A stretch of 64,000 bases of DNA from Triangularia verruculosa (taxonomy: Eukaryota > Ascomycota > Sordariomycetes > Sordariales > Podosporaceae). The stretch lies in the NCBI GenBank assembly GCA_033296885.1, contig MU863913.1:186001-250000 (forward strand), in the 5' to 3' direction. Position 1 is the stretch's first letter. Every line of letters starts with the position of its first letter. Shown here in pieces: positions 33,571 through 45,634 of this stretch. A program made the position numbers and the translations under genes. The notes under the pieces were generated by a model, which was not told the origin of the DNA, made no database searches, and worked only from the letters and a program-made list of their open reading frames with translations.

Positions 33571-36519
33571 ATGTCGCTCGAGTCTCCAGAGTACGGCGAC
33601 GACTATCTCCATAATGGCAGAGGTGACCCAAACGAGAAGCCTCACTTTATGAGAACCGCCATTCGTGAAAGGTCAGTCGACTATGGGCGTTATAGACAAC
33701 CACGGTACATGTCATCAAGCGTCCCAAGTCAATCTGGACCTCTTGCAACAAAAAGATGGCAACATTCCCATTCCAACACCAACAGTCGCGATCACGGCTC
33801 GAGGGGACCACCACACCCACCGCCTAATATACCACCACCAGCTGTCATCATCAACAACCACAGACCATCTTCTCGTGGGCCACGGCATTCACATGGCATG
33901 GATTCGAGAATGCACTACACCGACGACGACTATGACGGATATGGTCGGCAATGGCCAGGCAGCCAGCCACCGATCATCATCAATAATCGCATTTATCAGC
34001 ATTCTGGAGAGTCCGACTACAGCAGTTCTGACGATGAAAGCGTTGATATCAAGGTACGGAGGACTGTGAGTGTTCGGCATCATAGCAGAGATACCAGGGA
34101 GACAAATCATCGCACAAACGCATACTACAGTTCTGATGACAACGAAAGTGTTGGCATCACCTACCGGAGAGACCGACAGCAAGAAGAGAAATCATCTACT
34201 CGGGCTTGGCATGGTGAGAGCAGGCGCCGTGCAAGGCACGGCGAGGATCGCGACAGCTCGAATGAACCAGCCAACCTCTTTGTTGATCCCGCCCGGCCTC
34301 AGGATATCACGGTTCACATGTCACTTCCAGTCCAGGATGACCTTGAAGACTTGCTAGAAGAGTGTTCTAGGCTTCGCAGACTTGGAAACTTCCACGAGGC
34401 GCTCGGGGTTTTCGAAGATCAGCTTGAACACTTTTTTGACAACCGCTACGTCCTGTTACAATACGGCCAGTGCCTCCTTGAGGCTGGACAGTACGTCCAA
34501 TTAGACCTGTTGGCAAAGAATCACTGGCCGTCGAGATCAGAGGATTTATTGCAGTCGGGATGGGATATGATCCTCCATACCGCCAATCTCGGAGCCCAAG
34601 GAACCATCGATGCGAAAGGACAAGCCCACGAGGTTGCGATGTCATGTTTGAGGCGTAAATGGCCCAAGCTTGATTCAACGGAGGCCCAGATGTTGGTCCA
34701 TGTCGTCGTCAACTGCAAAACAGAGGATCAATTCGAGAGCTTAGGCAACTGGCATGATTTATATCGGCATTTGATTAACCGGGGTATGATCTGGGAGTTT
34801 AGAGATATCTTTCAGGAAGTGCTCTTCAGTTTTGGACTCGACACAGCCTTCGGCCTCATCAAATCACCACTACATGTTGAGACGGAACGGCCTGGCAACG
34901 CCAATACAACGGCTCATTCCTACACTTCACGATGTCAACAACTCTACATCGATCTCGAAAAAGGCAATGAAGACGAATCCACGCTATTTGCCTTACTTGA
35001 CATCTTTACCACGTTGGCTTTGAGAAGCAGTCAATTGACGGACCAAGAGGAAGTCGCAGAACGGTGCATGGAGCTTGCCACAAAGCAGATTCCCAGACTT
35101 GCTCAGCAGAACAACGACTATGCTATGTCCCGGCCCTATCTTCGGTGGTCAGTGGCTAAGATCCTGATCAGAGAGTCCTGCCGCAAAACGTTCGAAGACA
35201 GCATGGTCTTCAACGGGCTGAAACGGGGAGAGCTATTGTTTCCCACAGCAGCTTTTCCCTTCGCCAATCTCCCTGTGTACTCACCAGCTGACGATGAGGT
35301 CCCCCATTGGCACCCCAAATCAATGTCACCAACAAGTGACTCAGATAATGCCGTCATCCGCACAGTACTTCAAGCAGCTGAGGAACTGGGGGATTTGGAC
35401 CTGCAGGTCGGATGTCTGCAGGAGTTGATGTATCGAGGGGGATTGCCTGCAGAAAAGGTGGTCGTTAGTTTGGAAGATATATGGTCCTCAACGGGGCAAC
35501 TAAACGCTCTGAAAATGTTGCACCTTTTTCGTTACATGCTGGCGCACACCGACTCCGCCCGCAGGCAGCTCAGACGAGATATTCTTTGTGACGGGGAACC
35601 AGCAGAGCAAAAGCTCCGTTTGGCCCAGTGTATGATTCTGAGAGCTCTAGCACCATCGCCTCGGGAAAAAGAGCAGCACTGGGCCCAGGCAAGGAGAGTA
35701 CAGCGAGAATACCATCGGGTCCGATTTGAGAAGAATTGGAACGATATCAGCAGTAGACAAGGAAGCAAAGACGACGTTACCTGGAACCGACAACACCGCA
35801 AGCGACGCGCGGATGATGAGAAAGAGCGTTTGGACGATGCACGAGAACGGTGGGAGCTCGAGCGTGCCCGCGAGCAGCTTCGCCATATGCAATTAGCCAA
35901 CGCTAGACAGGAACTTGAGCGTGCTGGGCAGTTCCGGGCGACACAGCTGTTAAATGAGCAAAAGCAAACGCTGCGTAACCAAGAAAGACTCGAAGAGGCG
36001 TTAGCTTTGGCTTCTCTGGACCACGGTTCTGCCGATCCCCAGGATGATGCCAGGATAGATCGACGACTGGACGCAATTAAACGAGAGGTTGAGGGTATAG
36101 AGGGCGATATCCGGCGGGCCCAACAAACTAATGATACGAAAAGGATCAATAGTCTACACCACCGACTGGAGGAGTTGGGGTTGGAAAAGTTCGGACTTGA
36201 ACAAGAAAGAATGAAATCAGAGAACTCGAGGATTCGGAGGAGCTCCACGTGGCCCACGGACACGGATGGGATTTCCCTCGACGAGGACAGTGTCAGATGT
36301 GAGAGACAGGAAAACTCAAGCAACGAGACTCAGAAACATCACAGTACAGCACAGACAGGTCGGTGGCCCAGTTCAATCATACCTGACTTATCAGTGAGTG
36401 TGGCTAAACTTCAGACAGAAAATCCCTGGCCGCAAGTGTCAGAACCTTTACTTCTCGAATATCCTGGCTACGGAAATACTGAAGTGGGAGACGAACGCAG
36501 CACAGGTGGGTCCTCATGA
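33571..36519 (+). CDS. Large helical/coiled-coil protein, uncharacterised
   Basis: A single-exon ORF of 982 aa, first ATG at 33571. Residues 1-240 are disordered, rich in Arg/Ser/His/Pro, with two copies of a motif (PPAVIINNH, PPIIINNR) and two copies of an acidic Tyr/Ser motif (DYSSSDDESVDIK and YYSSDDNESVGI), so this part has an internal duplication. Residues about 250-700 are alpha-helical and repeat-like (LLEECSRLRRLGNFHEALGV resembles a TPR-type helix pair). Residues about 730-900 form a long charged coiled coil (RERWELERAREQLRHMQLA; DRRLDAIKREVEGIEGDIRR). The tail is Ser-rich. There is no signal peptide or catalytic motif. A scaffold or signalling role is plausible but unproven. Confidence 0.85.
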   Translation: MSLESPEYGDDYLHNGRGDPNEKPHFMRTAIRERSVDYGRYRQPRYMSSSVPSQSGPLATKRWQHSHSNTNSRDHGSRGPPHPPPNIPPPAVIINNHRPSSRGPRHSHGMDSRMHYTDDDYDGYGRQWPGSQPPIIINNRIYQHSGESDYSSSDDESVDIKVRRTVSVRHHSRDTRETNHRTNAYYSSDDNESVGITYRRDRQQEEKSSTRAWHGESRRRARHGEDRDSSNEPANLFVDPARPQDITVHMSLPVQDDLEDLLEECSRLRRLGNFHEALGVFEDQLEHFFDNRYVLLQYGQCLLEAGQYVQLDLLAKNHWPSRSEDLLQSGWDMILHTANLGAQGTIDAKGQAHEVAMSCLRRKWPKLDSTEAQMLVHVVVNCKTEDQFESLGNWHDLYRHLINRGMIWEFRDIFQEVLFSFGLDTAFGLIKSPLHVETERPGNANTTAHSYTSRCQQLYIDLEKGNEDESTLFALLDIFTTLALRSSQLTDQEEVAERCMELATKQIPRLAQQNNDYAMSRPYLRWSVAKILIRESCRKTFEDSMVFNGLKRGELLFPTAAFPFANLPVYSPADDEVPHWHPKSMSPTSDSDNAVIRTVLQAAEELGDLDLQVGCLQELMYRGGLPAEKVVVSLEDIWSSTGQLNALKMLHLFRYMLAHTDSARRQLRRDILCDGEPAEQKLRLAQCMILRALAPSPREKEQHWAQARRVQREYHRVRFEKNWNDISSRQGSKDDVTWNRQHRKRRADDEKERLDDARERWELERAREQLRHMQLANARQELERAGQFRATQLLNEQKQTLRNQERLEEALALASLDHGSADPQDDARIDRRLDAIKREVEGIEGDIRRAQQTNDTKRINSLHHRLEELGLEKFGLEQERMKSENSRIRRSSTWPTDTDGISLDEDSVRCERQENSSNETQKHHSTAQTGRWPSSIIPDLSVSVAKLQTENPWPQVSEPLLLEYPGYGNTEVGDERSTGGSS

Positions 36520-36872
36520 AGGCGGTCCATGGACCACCGTCAACTGCCGGGACCACACAACGACCTTCTCCTCATCTCATCACCCGACAGCGCTTGTGGA
36601 TGAATAGAAAGTCGGGACGATCATCAAGCGAGGCAGGGCACATCTTTTGTGACACCACATCATGCCCCACACGCATTGTCAACCTTGATGATCTTTCGAA
36701 TGTAGGTATATAGATCCTTTCCTTCATGGTAAAGCATCGTCCTTGCCTGACATCCAGATGGGCTCATCACTTGTGTCGCAACCTGGGGAAGTCTGTCATC
36801 ACTTTCTACACCTTTATCAACTTAATTTTGACCTACAAAAGCTCGCTCATCTCGAAGACAGAACAGCTCAAA
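36520..36872. other. Intergenic; promoter of the small secreted peptide gene
   Basis: No additional gene is seen. Plus-strand AUGs occur in the upstream part, so the transcript probably starts close to the coding region. Confidence 0.35.
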
Positions 36873-37097
36873 ATGAAGGCTTCAATGAACATGGCATTGT
36901 TGCTCATCACCCCACTGGCCCTTTCCATGCCTGCTCCAGTCATCCTGTCAGGTGGTGGCACAGTCTCAAGCTTCATGTTCACGCCGGCAGCAAGAGGAAG
37001 CTGTGGGGGAGGAACTGGTTTCTGTACCAACGGCCGGTGCCTGTGTTCCAGCATCTGTGAAGGGATCTGTCAATGGTACGAATGTGGGAAGTGCTAG
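36873..37097 (+). CDS. Small secreted eight-cysteine peptide
   Basis: A single-exon ORF of 74 aa with the context CAAAATG at 36873. A signal peptide (MKASMNMALLLITPLALS) is followed by a short pro-like segment and a compact Cys-rich domain of about 33 residues holding eight cysteines with spacing C-X6-C-X4-C-X1-C-X3-C-X3-C-X4-C-X2-C, ending at the C-terminus. This is the architecture of disulfide-knotted fungal secreted peptides (defensin-like or effector-like). An Arg just before the first Cys (AARGSC) could mark processing. Family and role are not known to me. The frame can be extended upstream, but those residues lack a signal-peptide character. Confidence 0.72.
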   Translation: MKASMNMALLLITPLALSMPAPVILSGGGTVSSFMFTPAARGSCGGGTGFCTNGRCLCSSICEGICQWYECGKC

Positions 37098-38720
37098 GCG
37101 AGAGGTGGCGTCAGGTAGAGTATGTCGACACGTTACCTATCTGTCAGTTGCCATTCGCGCTGCTAATAAATAGCGTAGGACTCTTCATCGTCAAGGGATG
37201 TTGTCGAGCACCCGAAATGCCGAGCTCGATAAAGGGATGACACGGGTTTTTTAGGTACATACCTACATAAGATGTATTTTCACCGCTTGTAATCACGGAT
37301 TGACTCAACTACATAAAGTACTACCTTACAATAGGTGTCTACGATGGAATGGCCAGTGTTTGTATGATTGTAGGTACATAATGATGCGCACTAGGGGCAT
37401 TGCCAATGTAGAAAAGTCGCAACTATGTTGCGTTCCCGGATTGGAAATCGCTAAATACCAAAGTTTCCAGGCGCCGTGGAACACGGACTCACAGCCGACC
37501 ATGACGTTCCTGTCGTGCTCGACTCGACGATACTTCTCAAAAATCTTCGTCCAGTTGAACCGTTGTCTCCGGAGGTCCAACGAATGCAAGGATGTGGATT
37601 TGATCGAGTGAGCTTGTTATTACGCCGAATGAAACCTCCAACGTAAGTCCAGCTGATTTGACGGATGATATCAAGCTCTGTTCTTCTGACTTACCCGCCA
37701 GCCCCACAGCGGTAAGGAAGCCTTCTGCAAGGCTTCATCGCCGTCAGTGATCGCATGATTGTGATGTTAGATAAACGGCTTTCTACACCAAAGCAATTTA
37801 TTGCCGTCGAGCAAGAAAATTGGCGAGACAGGGAAATCGTGCACAGGGCAAGGGCCAAAGGGGACATGGGCTAGAACATTTTCAGCACGGGCTTCTTAAC
37901 AGGATTTCTAGCGGAAATATCATCACTTACACTGAAAGCCAAGACAAGACGTCGAAAAGGGGCCAGGCCAAGTCCACACCACTCGGATGCTCCCGGCTGG
38001 GCACTATTCACCCACTGCCGAAATCTCTTGTCCTCGACGCCACTGACATCCGCCCAGAGATCTTGACCACTCATTTCCCATATGCCACGGCAATCACGGC
38101 AGCTCGAATGTGCGGTTCTGCGTGGTGTGATCGATCTCGGCTAAAGTGGTACCGCTTCTACTCTCTGCAGGTTTGGTAGGATCGATCCCGCTTTCGTGCT
38201 TAGGTATCACACCTCCCAGACGAACAGTCGAGGCAGACAGCGGATTTAAGCCAAGGATTTACCCGCCAGTAAACACCGCTTGATATCAAGGCTTTCTGTG
38301 CGGCCACCTTGACTGGCATGAGGTAACTGGATCGATGGTGCTAGGTAGGTAGGTAGCTAGGAACTGTGGTGAGTGAGAAGGAGTAAGCCTCGTCGGCCCG
38401 ACAGCACTGGGGGTCCATATCAAGTGGGGATGGGTTGACGGAGAATCACTATGGAAATATGGTCTGCGACGCGATCAAGTGTCCAAAGGCATTGACATAC
38501 TTCCAGGTTCGTCAAAAGGATGCAGAGCAACCGGAGCAGGACGGAAAAGGAGACCCGTCAGGACTCTCGAGTGTCTCCCCAGAAGCCTGAGACGCCATAT
38601 ACCTGGGTTTTCCCCGTCCACCGGGCCTCAGGATTTGTATACGCCACAAGAAAACACCACAAATTCACCCTCCTCACCTCAACACCATAGTCACAGCCGT
38701 AGCGAGCCCAAACCAGCAAA
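37098..38720. other. Intergenic, no gene recognised
   Basis: TAGG-type motifs lie near 37252-37268 and 38341-38360. No recognised coding region. The right end is the promoter of the sugar transporter gene. Confidence 0.4.
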
Positions 38721-40579
38721 ATGGTCGGCGCCAGCAGTGGAGGTGACCACAACCTCATCCATCGCATGGCGATGGATGATCCCATCCCCTGGTACAAGAA
38801 GCCCAACTTGAGGATGATGTACCTGCTGCTGTTTCCCTGCGTTATCGGCATCGAGATGACATCAGGATTCGATTCGCAAATCATCAACTCGGCGCAGCTT
38901 CTGCCTGCCTGGAAGGCCTGTACGCTCACCTTCCTCTCGCGCGTGCTGGCTGTCATGACATTTACTGATATGAAGCAGACTTTGGCAACCCCACTGGTGC
39001 ATACAACGGCATCCTCGCCTCGGCTCTCCCACTGGGATCGGTTATCGGTCTTCCGTTCATCCCGATTGTGAATGACACCTTTGGGAGAAGATGGTGTATC
39101 ATGTTTGGCAGCGTCGTGATGATTATCGGGACCATCATTCAGGGCTTTGCCTTCAACGGTGAGGGTGATCTTGCTTTCGTGACTCAGCGTCGGCAAGACT
39201 GACTGTAAAGCAGGACCCATGTACATTCTGGCTCGTGGCATCATTGGATTCGGCCTCCCCTACGCCATCGTTGCTGGCTCTTGTCTTATCGGAGAGCTTG
39301 GGTATCCCAAAGAACGACCTATCTTGACATCGCTGTTCAACGCCTGTTATTTTATCGGAGCCATTGTTGCCGCTGGCTGCACTTTCGGAACTCAACAAAT
39401 CAACAATGACTGGTCGTGGCGCATCCCAAGCTTGTTGCAGATGGCACCGTCTCTGCTCCAAGTCGCATTTGTTTTCTTTCTGCCTGAGTCCCCCCGTTAC
39501 TTGATGTCCAAAGACAGGTTCGAGGAAGCCGAGGCGGTGCTCGTCAAATACCATGCTGAGGGAAACGCCGACTCCGAGTTCGTCAAGGCCGAGATCATGG
39601 AAATTCGGACGACACTGGAGATCGAGCTTGAACACTCCAAGAGGTCGTGGATGGATCTGGTGGCCACGCCTGGTATGCGCCGCAGGGTCATTATCGGATC
39701 GTTGCTGGGCCTCTTCACACAACTCTCTGGGAATGTGGTCATATCCTACTTCCTGGGCGACGTGTTGAAGCTGATTGGGTACACTGACCCAAGCTTTCAG
39801 GCAAAGTACAATCTGGGGAATCAGTGTTGGTCTCTGGTCTGCGGTGTAAGCGCAGCACTGGTGGTGATGAGGTTCAGACGGCGAACCATGTATTTGACGG
39901 GCATCATCTCAATCCTGGCGGTCTATGTCGCTTGGACGGCGTGTACGGCCATCTTCATTGACACCAAATCCGATGTGGCGGCCAAGTTGAGCTTGTTCTG
40001 GATCTACGCCTACAGTCCCGCGTACAATCTTTGCTTTAACGCGTTGACTTACAGTACGCTACCCTTTTTGTTCATGGATGTAGCGATCAGAGCCGCTGCA
40101 AATTGCTAACAATGTATAGCATACTTGATTGAGATTTTCCCCTACGCCCAACGAGCCCGCGGCATCTCCATCTTTCAGTTCTGGGGCAAGGCCGCGCAGT
40201 TCTTTGGGACCAATGTCAACCCAATTGGTAAGGTCACATCCCGGATCCTCGATTACTTCCTTGAACAACAAGATTAACAAGATGCAGGAACCCAAGCCAT
40301 TGGCTGGAAATACCTGCTGGTCTACTGCTGCTGGATCTTTGTTGAAGCGATCCTGATCTGGTTCCTCTGGCCCGAGACCTCGGGGAGATCCTTGGAAGAA
40401 CTTGCTTTCTGTGCGTTTCCCCTTTATGCCTCCGATGCAGCGTGTTTTTCTGACTGTTTACCACAGTGTTTGAAGACAAGGAGGAATTTGCCCAGAGGGC
40501 AGAGGCTGCGGTCACAAAGACGGTATTGCATCACGACTCTGACAGACAAAGCCATGTTGTCGAGCAAGAGAAAGTGTAG
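38721..40579 (+). CDS. MFS sugar transporter (lactose/hexose permease type)
   Basis: Six exons: 38721-38919, 38979-39158, 39214-40053, 40120-40227, 40288-40410 and 40467-40579 (520 aa); every intron falls in the same phase and has GT..AG ends. The protein has twelve predicted membrane segments and classical sugar-porter signatures: NDTFGRRWCIMFGS between TM2 and TM3, a PESPRYLMSKDRFEEAE block after TM6, EIFPYAQRARGIS, and LWPETSGRSLEEL after TM12. It is a plasma-membrane proton symporter or facilitator for hexoses or disaccharides. The LAC12-like subgroup is suggested by the N-terminal GFDSQIINSAQLL and LLPAWKAYFG, but the substrate cannot be fixed. It lies within 10 kb of the AA12 enzyme, without evidence of co-regulation. 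Confidence 0.95.
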
Positions 40580-43500
40580 GCTCTATGTGTTGTCTTAGTG
40601 AGGGGAATGAGTGGGGCAATTTCAGGGGTTCAGGGGCTCGAGTCGAAGCGAAGACATGCCTACGTAGTGGTCACAACTTTTCATATGTGTCTGTAGAAAG
40701 CAAAGTGTAAAAAGTCAGCTGAGTATGCTGCTTTGGAGGGCAGCAAGTTATAGATCGCTTGTGGTCTAGCCAGTACCGTTATAGTGAACGAATTCGACGA
40801 ATTACATTTCCGCGTGGCTTTTTCTAACCGATATTTGTCTTGTGGCAAGGTTCGATTCAATTTGACACAGCTGAATTCATTGGCCAATGGTCGCGAAATC
40901 CATTTTGCGCTTTTGAATCATTCTTTTCCACGAGCCTACCTTCTGTGCAGTTGTCGATGAATATTCCTATCAGTTCTTCCTATTGCCTGTTGGAGTTGAT
41001 GACAGTTGCAGCCGAATACCTGGGTAGGCACACGCAGAAAGGTTCCAACCTCCAAGCCTGCGACAGGACGCTTGTTGCTGGGACTTTTGCTACCGTTGGG
41101 ATACCTTGTGCGTCTTGCCAATGATGTTTACCATGGAATGCAGCTGTTAGTCACATGCAATTTAGAATCGACCAACGCAGGCATTCTAATGACCGACTGG
41201 ATGCTGCTTGAAGATAGGTAGGCGGATTCGCACAAGATAAGAGATTAATCAACTTTGGTTGGCCAAAGTCCCAGCCACTGGTTGGAAAGATCATATGTCT
41301 AGGGCCGAATTTGGCGGCGGCAGCCATAGGAGGAGATACCAAATTGAGCACATGCAGAATCCGCCCCTGCCAAGTCCTGCGTTATTCCCTCCACTAGCAG
41401 CAGCGGCCCCGCGCAGCTGTGGCTTGCTGGGAGGGTGTGCTCAAAAAGCACGAGGCAGGTAGTTCGCCTGTCTATCATTGGCGTGGTGCTGCGAGGCGGA
41501 AATTGACAGCGAATCTGGCCCGCAACACCAGAGGACACTCCTGTCCCCCGCGCCTCTTCCTATAGAGCCTACCTACGCTATACCCAATATGCCAGTTGGA
41601 GGGGTGGTACAGCTTACGCCTCGCCTCAGTTGCCAATCCCGGAAACCAGTACCTGTATCTAGTCCCTGATTTGCATCAGCTTATCTAAAGATGCGAAGTA
41701 GGTGACATGACATGTTGACAGTTCCACAGGCTCTCTCCTATCTTTTAAGCATGTCCACTTCTCCCACCTGAAGTCATCTCAACCAGGAGAAATAGGCAAG
41801 TACATCGTCACCTGCCCTTTCAGACGCCAACTGCTTACGACTATTGAAATGGGGCTTCAGGTAGTTCATGTAGCTGAAAGCCAGGCGTGTTCTGGATTGT
41901 TTCTGTTCTGCCAAAGAGATGGTGTGCAGTCAAGACAGACCGTTCCACAGTCGCATGGTTCAAGCGTCATTTCGCCCAGCGTTGGGCTGCCCTATGGGTC
42001 TCATAATTCCAATTCGTCATGAAATCCGACAGTATGGTACGATTTGTGTTTATGTTTCTCCTGTCTCACGCGTTATAGACATGTCTGGCCATGATTCCAG
42101 ACTCTCGGGGCTGGAATTCGAGAATGGATTAAACACATTCCAGAGGTAATTAGGTCTCAGACATTAAGATCGGTTTCCAGTAACCCGGGAAGCTGAAGAC
42201 GAAATGAAGCACCCTGTGCAAATCCATGCAGAGCAATCAATTCTGTGTCGAATGACGGAGATCACTCGTCGGTAGCTAGCCACACGATTCGTCACTGTAT
42301 CATCAATAGCAGCGGTAGAAGAACGGCCAAAATGTAGAAGGTCGTATTCGTGATAGTCATCTGGCGCTTCTCCGATACCATATCAAGCAGATCGATATCG
42401 TCAGTACCTCCACTCACAACCCCCCCGCATCGCTGTTGAGACCAGCACCAGGGTGGACGGAGACAGATACAGTGCTTATGTCGTTCAAGGCGAAGAAGGA
42501 AGCGGCCCGCAGACTGGACGGACACTAGGTAATTAGGCGGCCGTTGGCCACAAGCCCCTGGCCGAACAGGGGAACTTTGCCACCATATTTAACTGCTGTT
42601 ATCAGATCGGATTGCGCAGTGGCTTGGTGAGCCTTGATTAGATGTCACCAATGATCAAGAGGTGATAAGGTGCTTGTATTCCAGGTTCATTCCAGAAAAG
42701 TTCTGTGCAGTGAAATGTGACGCATCTGGACCCCGGAAAGCACAACCGCGAGGCCGAAAATCGCTCAACTGTCGGACGTGCAATGTGGAATGTGTGATGG
42801 CTTTTGGGCAGAAGCCCCGGCATTGGATTCTCAACATGGAAGGCCGGGCACCAATGCCATTCAACCGGGTGCTCCCCCCCACTGCCGATCTCTAGGAGAA
42901 TGGGCACGAGGGGGGCCCAGCATCACGAAATACACCCCACATGCACGTAAAACTCCTGCCTGGTCAGAGTCTAGCGCGCTTTTCGGGCGTTATCTCCAAC
43001 GTTCATTCACAAGCTTCGCTCCTTTTTCGTCCCATTCGTATCGGCAGCTTCCCGATCAGGGAGGTCGCAGCCAAGTCCGCCAAGACAGGCCCTGGCGTCC
43101 CAGCCAAGTGCCGTTCCGATCTCTCCATGCTCCTTTCTTCTTCCTTTCCCACCACTCGCCGTTAACCTGGGGTTCGACCGCTTGGCACGGCTCCCCAACT
43201 ACCGGCCCTGTTGGCCAATCTCGGTATTGACCACATATGTCATGCATTGAGGGATTGTGGAAGATGCCCAAACTGCCCAAAACCGCGCCGGATTGGACAA
43301 TCTACCCGCAACCCCCCTTCCCATTTCCCCAGGGACCCAAGGGGCGAGTTGCGGCAAATGACAGGTCAGTCCAAGACAACGAATGACTTGCACTCAATGG
43401 GAAACTGGGCGAGGACTCATTCCAGCAGGAAGCTGGAGTGGCACGAGTGGGTGGTCAGCCACAGTTCACGTTCACATGAGAGAGGCAAAGCTGAATAAAA

Positions 43501-43974
43501 GCATGTCGACACACCCACAAGCCCAGCCGGGACCTACCAAGCGAAGCCCTTCTAGTCTGCTTCTCCTCCCCTGGCAGGAGGGCTAGAATCCGATCAGGAA
43601 GGAAGTCGTCTTCTACTCGTCTTGTTCCCAATCAGCGTCGCATTGACCCAGATCAAGGCGTGACCACTTACCAGGTATTCCCACCTCTAGCTGGGGGGAC
43701 CCCTTTTCCGTCTCGGCCAGGTCACCTTCCCATTGTTGACATGGGCCCGATACTCGACCGAGCTACCTCAATCCTCCATTCAGTGCTCGACGCCGAGGCC
43801 GAACATCGCTTGTCCGGTTCACGGCCTGAGTGAGGACCGGGTAGCTTAAAAGGACAAGAAGATTCCCTCCTTGAACGACTTGAGCTTCATCAGCAGCATC
43901 AGCACCTACTCAGCTCCTCAACTCATACTCTGATCTGCCTGTTCCTCTCGGTCACTCCTTGCACCAGCTTCAAG
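40580..43974. other. Long intergenic region, no gene recognised
   Basis: About 3.4 kb. The right end is the promoter of the M43 protease, with a C/T-rich leader and a TTAAAA element near 43847. No convincing reading frame or RNA gene is seen; a B-box-like GGTTCGATTC near 40848 lacks tRNA stems. Confidence 0.4.
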
Positions 43975-44924
43975 ATGCGTTTCTCTCTCGCTGTTGCCGC
44001 CGCCGGCCTGGCCCACACTGCCTTCGCGGCCCCTCAACCTTCCCGCGGTTTCGGCTGTGGTGCCCCTGAGCCGTCCGAGGAGCTCCTCCAGATCTCCCAG
44101 CAGTTCGCTGCTGAGGAAGCTCAGGCTCTCGTTGACTCGTACAGCTCCGGCAACCTCACCGCCCGCCAGCTCTCGGCTCAGGCCATCTCGGTCAGGGTCT
44201 ACATCCACGTCGTGGCGGCCTCTACTGCTCTCAGCGGTGGCTACCTCACTGTATGTTTCTGTCATTATAAGGCTCTAGCTAGCAGAGGGCAAACGTCAGC
44301 GACTAACCTCAGCCATAGGATGCCATGATCAGCAACCAGTTCAGCGTTTTGCAGCAAGCTTTCGCTCCCTATGGCATCAGCTTCACCCTCGCCGGCACTG
44401 ACAAGACCGTCAATGCCAACTGGGCTGATGACTCCCAGGGGTACGAGATGACCATGAAGCGTGCGCTCCGCAAGGGCACCTACAAGGACCTCAACCTTTA
44501 CTTCCTCCAGAAGATGGGCGGCAACCTGGGATACTGCTATTTCCCTACCTCCGCCTCGCCCGGCTCGACCGCCTACATCCGCGATGGCTGCACCATGCTC
44601 TACAGCACCACCCCCGGCGGCAGCTCCACCAACTACAACCTCGGCCACACTACTACCCACGAGGTTGGTCACTGGCTCGGTCTTTACCACACCTTCCAGG
44701 GCGGCTGCACCGGTGCTGGTGATTCCGTCGCCGACACCCCCGCTCAGGCCTCTGCTTCCTCCGGCTGCCCCGTCGGCCGTGACAGCTGCCCCAGCCAGGC
44801 CGGTGTTGACCCCATCCACAACTACATGGACTACTCCATCGACTCTTGCTACGAGGAGTTCACCCCCGGCCAGCAGACCAGAATCAACAGCTTCTGGACC
44901 CAGTACCGCCAGAACGCTTCCTAA
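43975..44924 (+). CDS. Secreted M43-family metalloprotease (pappalysin/cytophagalysin type)
   Basis: Two exons, 43975-44250 and 44319-44924 (293 aa); the intron has a GTATGT donor, GACTAAC branch and CATAG acceptor. Signal peptide MRFSLAVAAAGLAHTAFA, then a propeptide. The zinc site is HEVGHWLGLYH (H206, E207, H210, H216), the extended HExxHxxGxxH of metzincins, with the Met-turn in NYMDYS at M262. Four or more cysteines around GCGAPEPS, GGCTGAGDS, SSGCPVGRDSC and IDSCYEEF probably form disulfides. The family cleaves extracellular proteins; in fungi it is part of the secreted nutritional or virulence-associated protease set. Codon use is strongly biased to C-ending codons, more than in neighbours, which suggests high expression. 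Confidence 0.95.
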
Positions 44925-45634
44925 GCTGCTAGTCTCGCCTTGGGGATGAGGGGATTTGTACATACATGGAAGAGAGGGGGGAGCAGGACAAGGATATGAT
45001 GGATATGAGACGAAGACATACTTGTATATAGAATGATGTTGATGAAGTAAATGATACACGCTTGCTTTGCCATTTTGAGATTGATATTTTGCGTGACAGC
45101 GACTACGTGGGACGAATCGAAAGCTAAGACTGGTTCAGCAGCTGAAGGGCAAAGCTTCGAAGTGGGCTTCCTTGTGTTGAAAGCCACAGTGGAGTAGGTA
45201 GGCAGAAGGAGGTTGATGGGTATCCAGTATGTGTGGAAGAGCCGCAGATGGGTATTGGGTGCCGTGGGCAACGATATGGTGGGAAATATGATAATAGTGG
45301 TGGGAATAAGGGAGGGAAAAAGGGAGTGGTGGGAGCAAAAGAACACGTGCCAGTTGGTGACAAGCTGGGGGTGAGGCTGCCAACCGACAGCTTGACCATT
45401 GCTCTCAACCATTACCCAATGACAGAGAGGTACTATTTCGCAGGGGTCACCATCACAAGTTCCTATTGAATTTTCGCGATATCTGATAGATGACCGGCCC
45501 CGGATCCCGAAGCCCAGAGAAAGTCGAAACACGAGATGTAGACCGACCGGGGCTGAGTGGATTCAGTTCAGGGCCACAGCTGTTCTGCCAACCTTTTCTC
45601 ACTTCCTTTACAACCTTACTTGATACACATAAAG
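44925..45634. other. Intergenic between convergent genes
   Basis: Shared 3' flank of the protease and the next minus-strand hypothetical gene. A GTAGGTAGG motif lies near 45195. Nothing else is supported. Confidence 0.4.

Noticed and set aside
40838..40880. B-box-like GGTTCGATTC suggesting a tRNA
   Set aside because: Bases on either side do not form a T stem and no acceptor or anticodon arm can be drawn.
42778..43230. Plus-strand 150-codon open frame
   Set aside because: Several frames on both strands are open here and composition is not protein-like.
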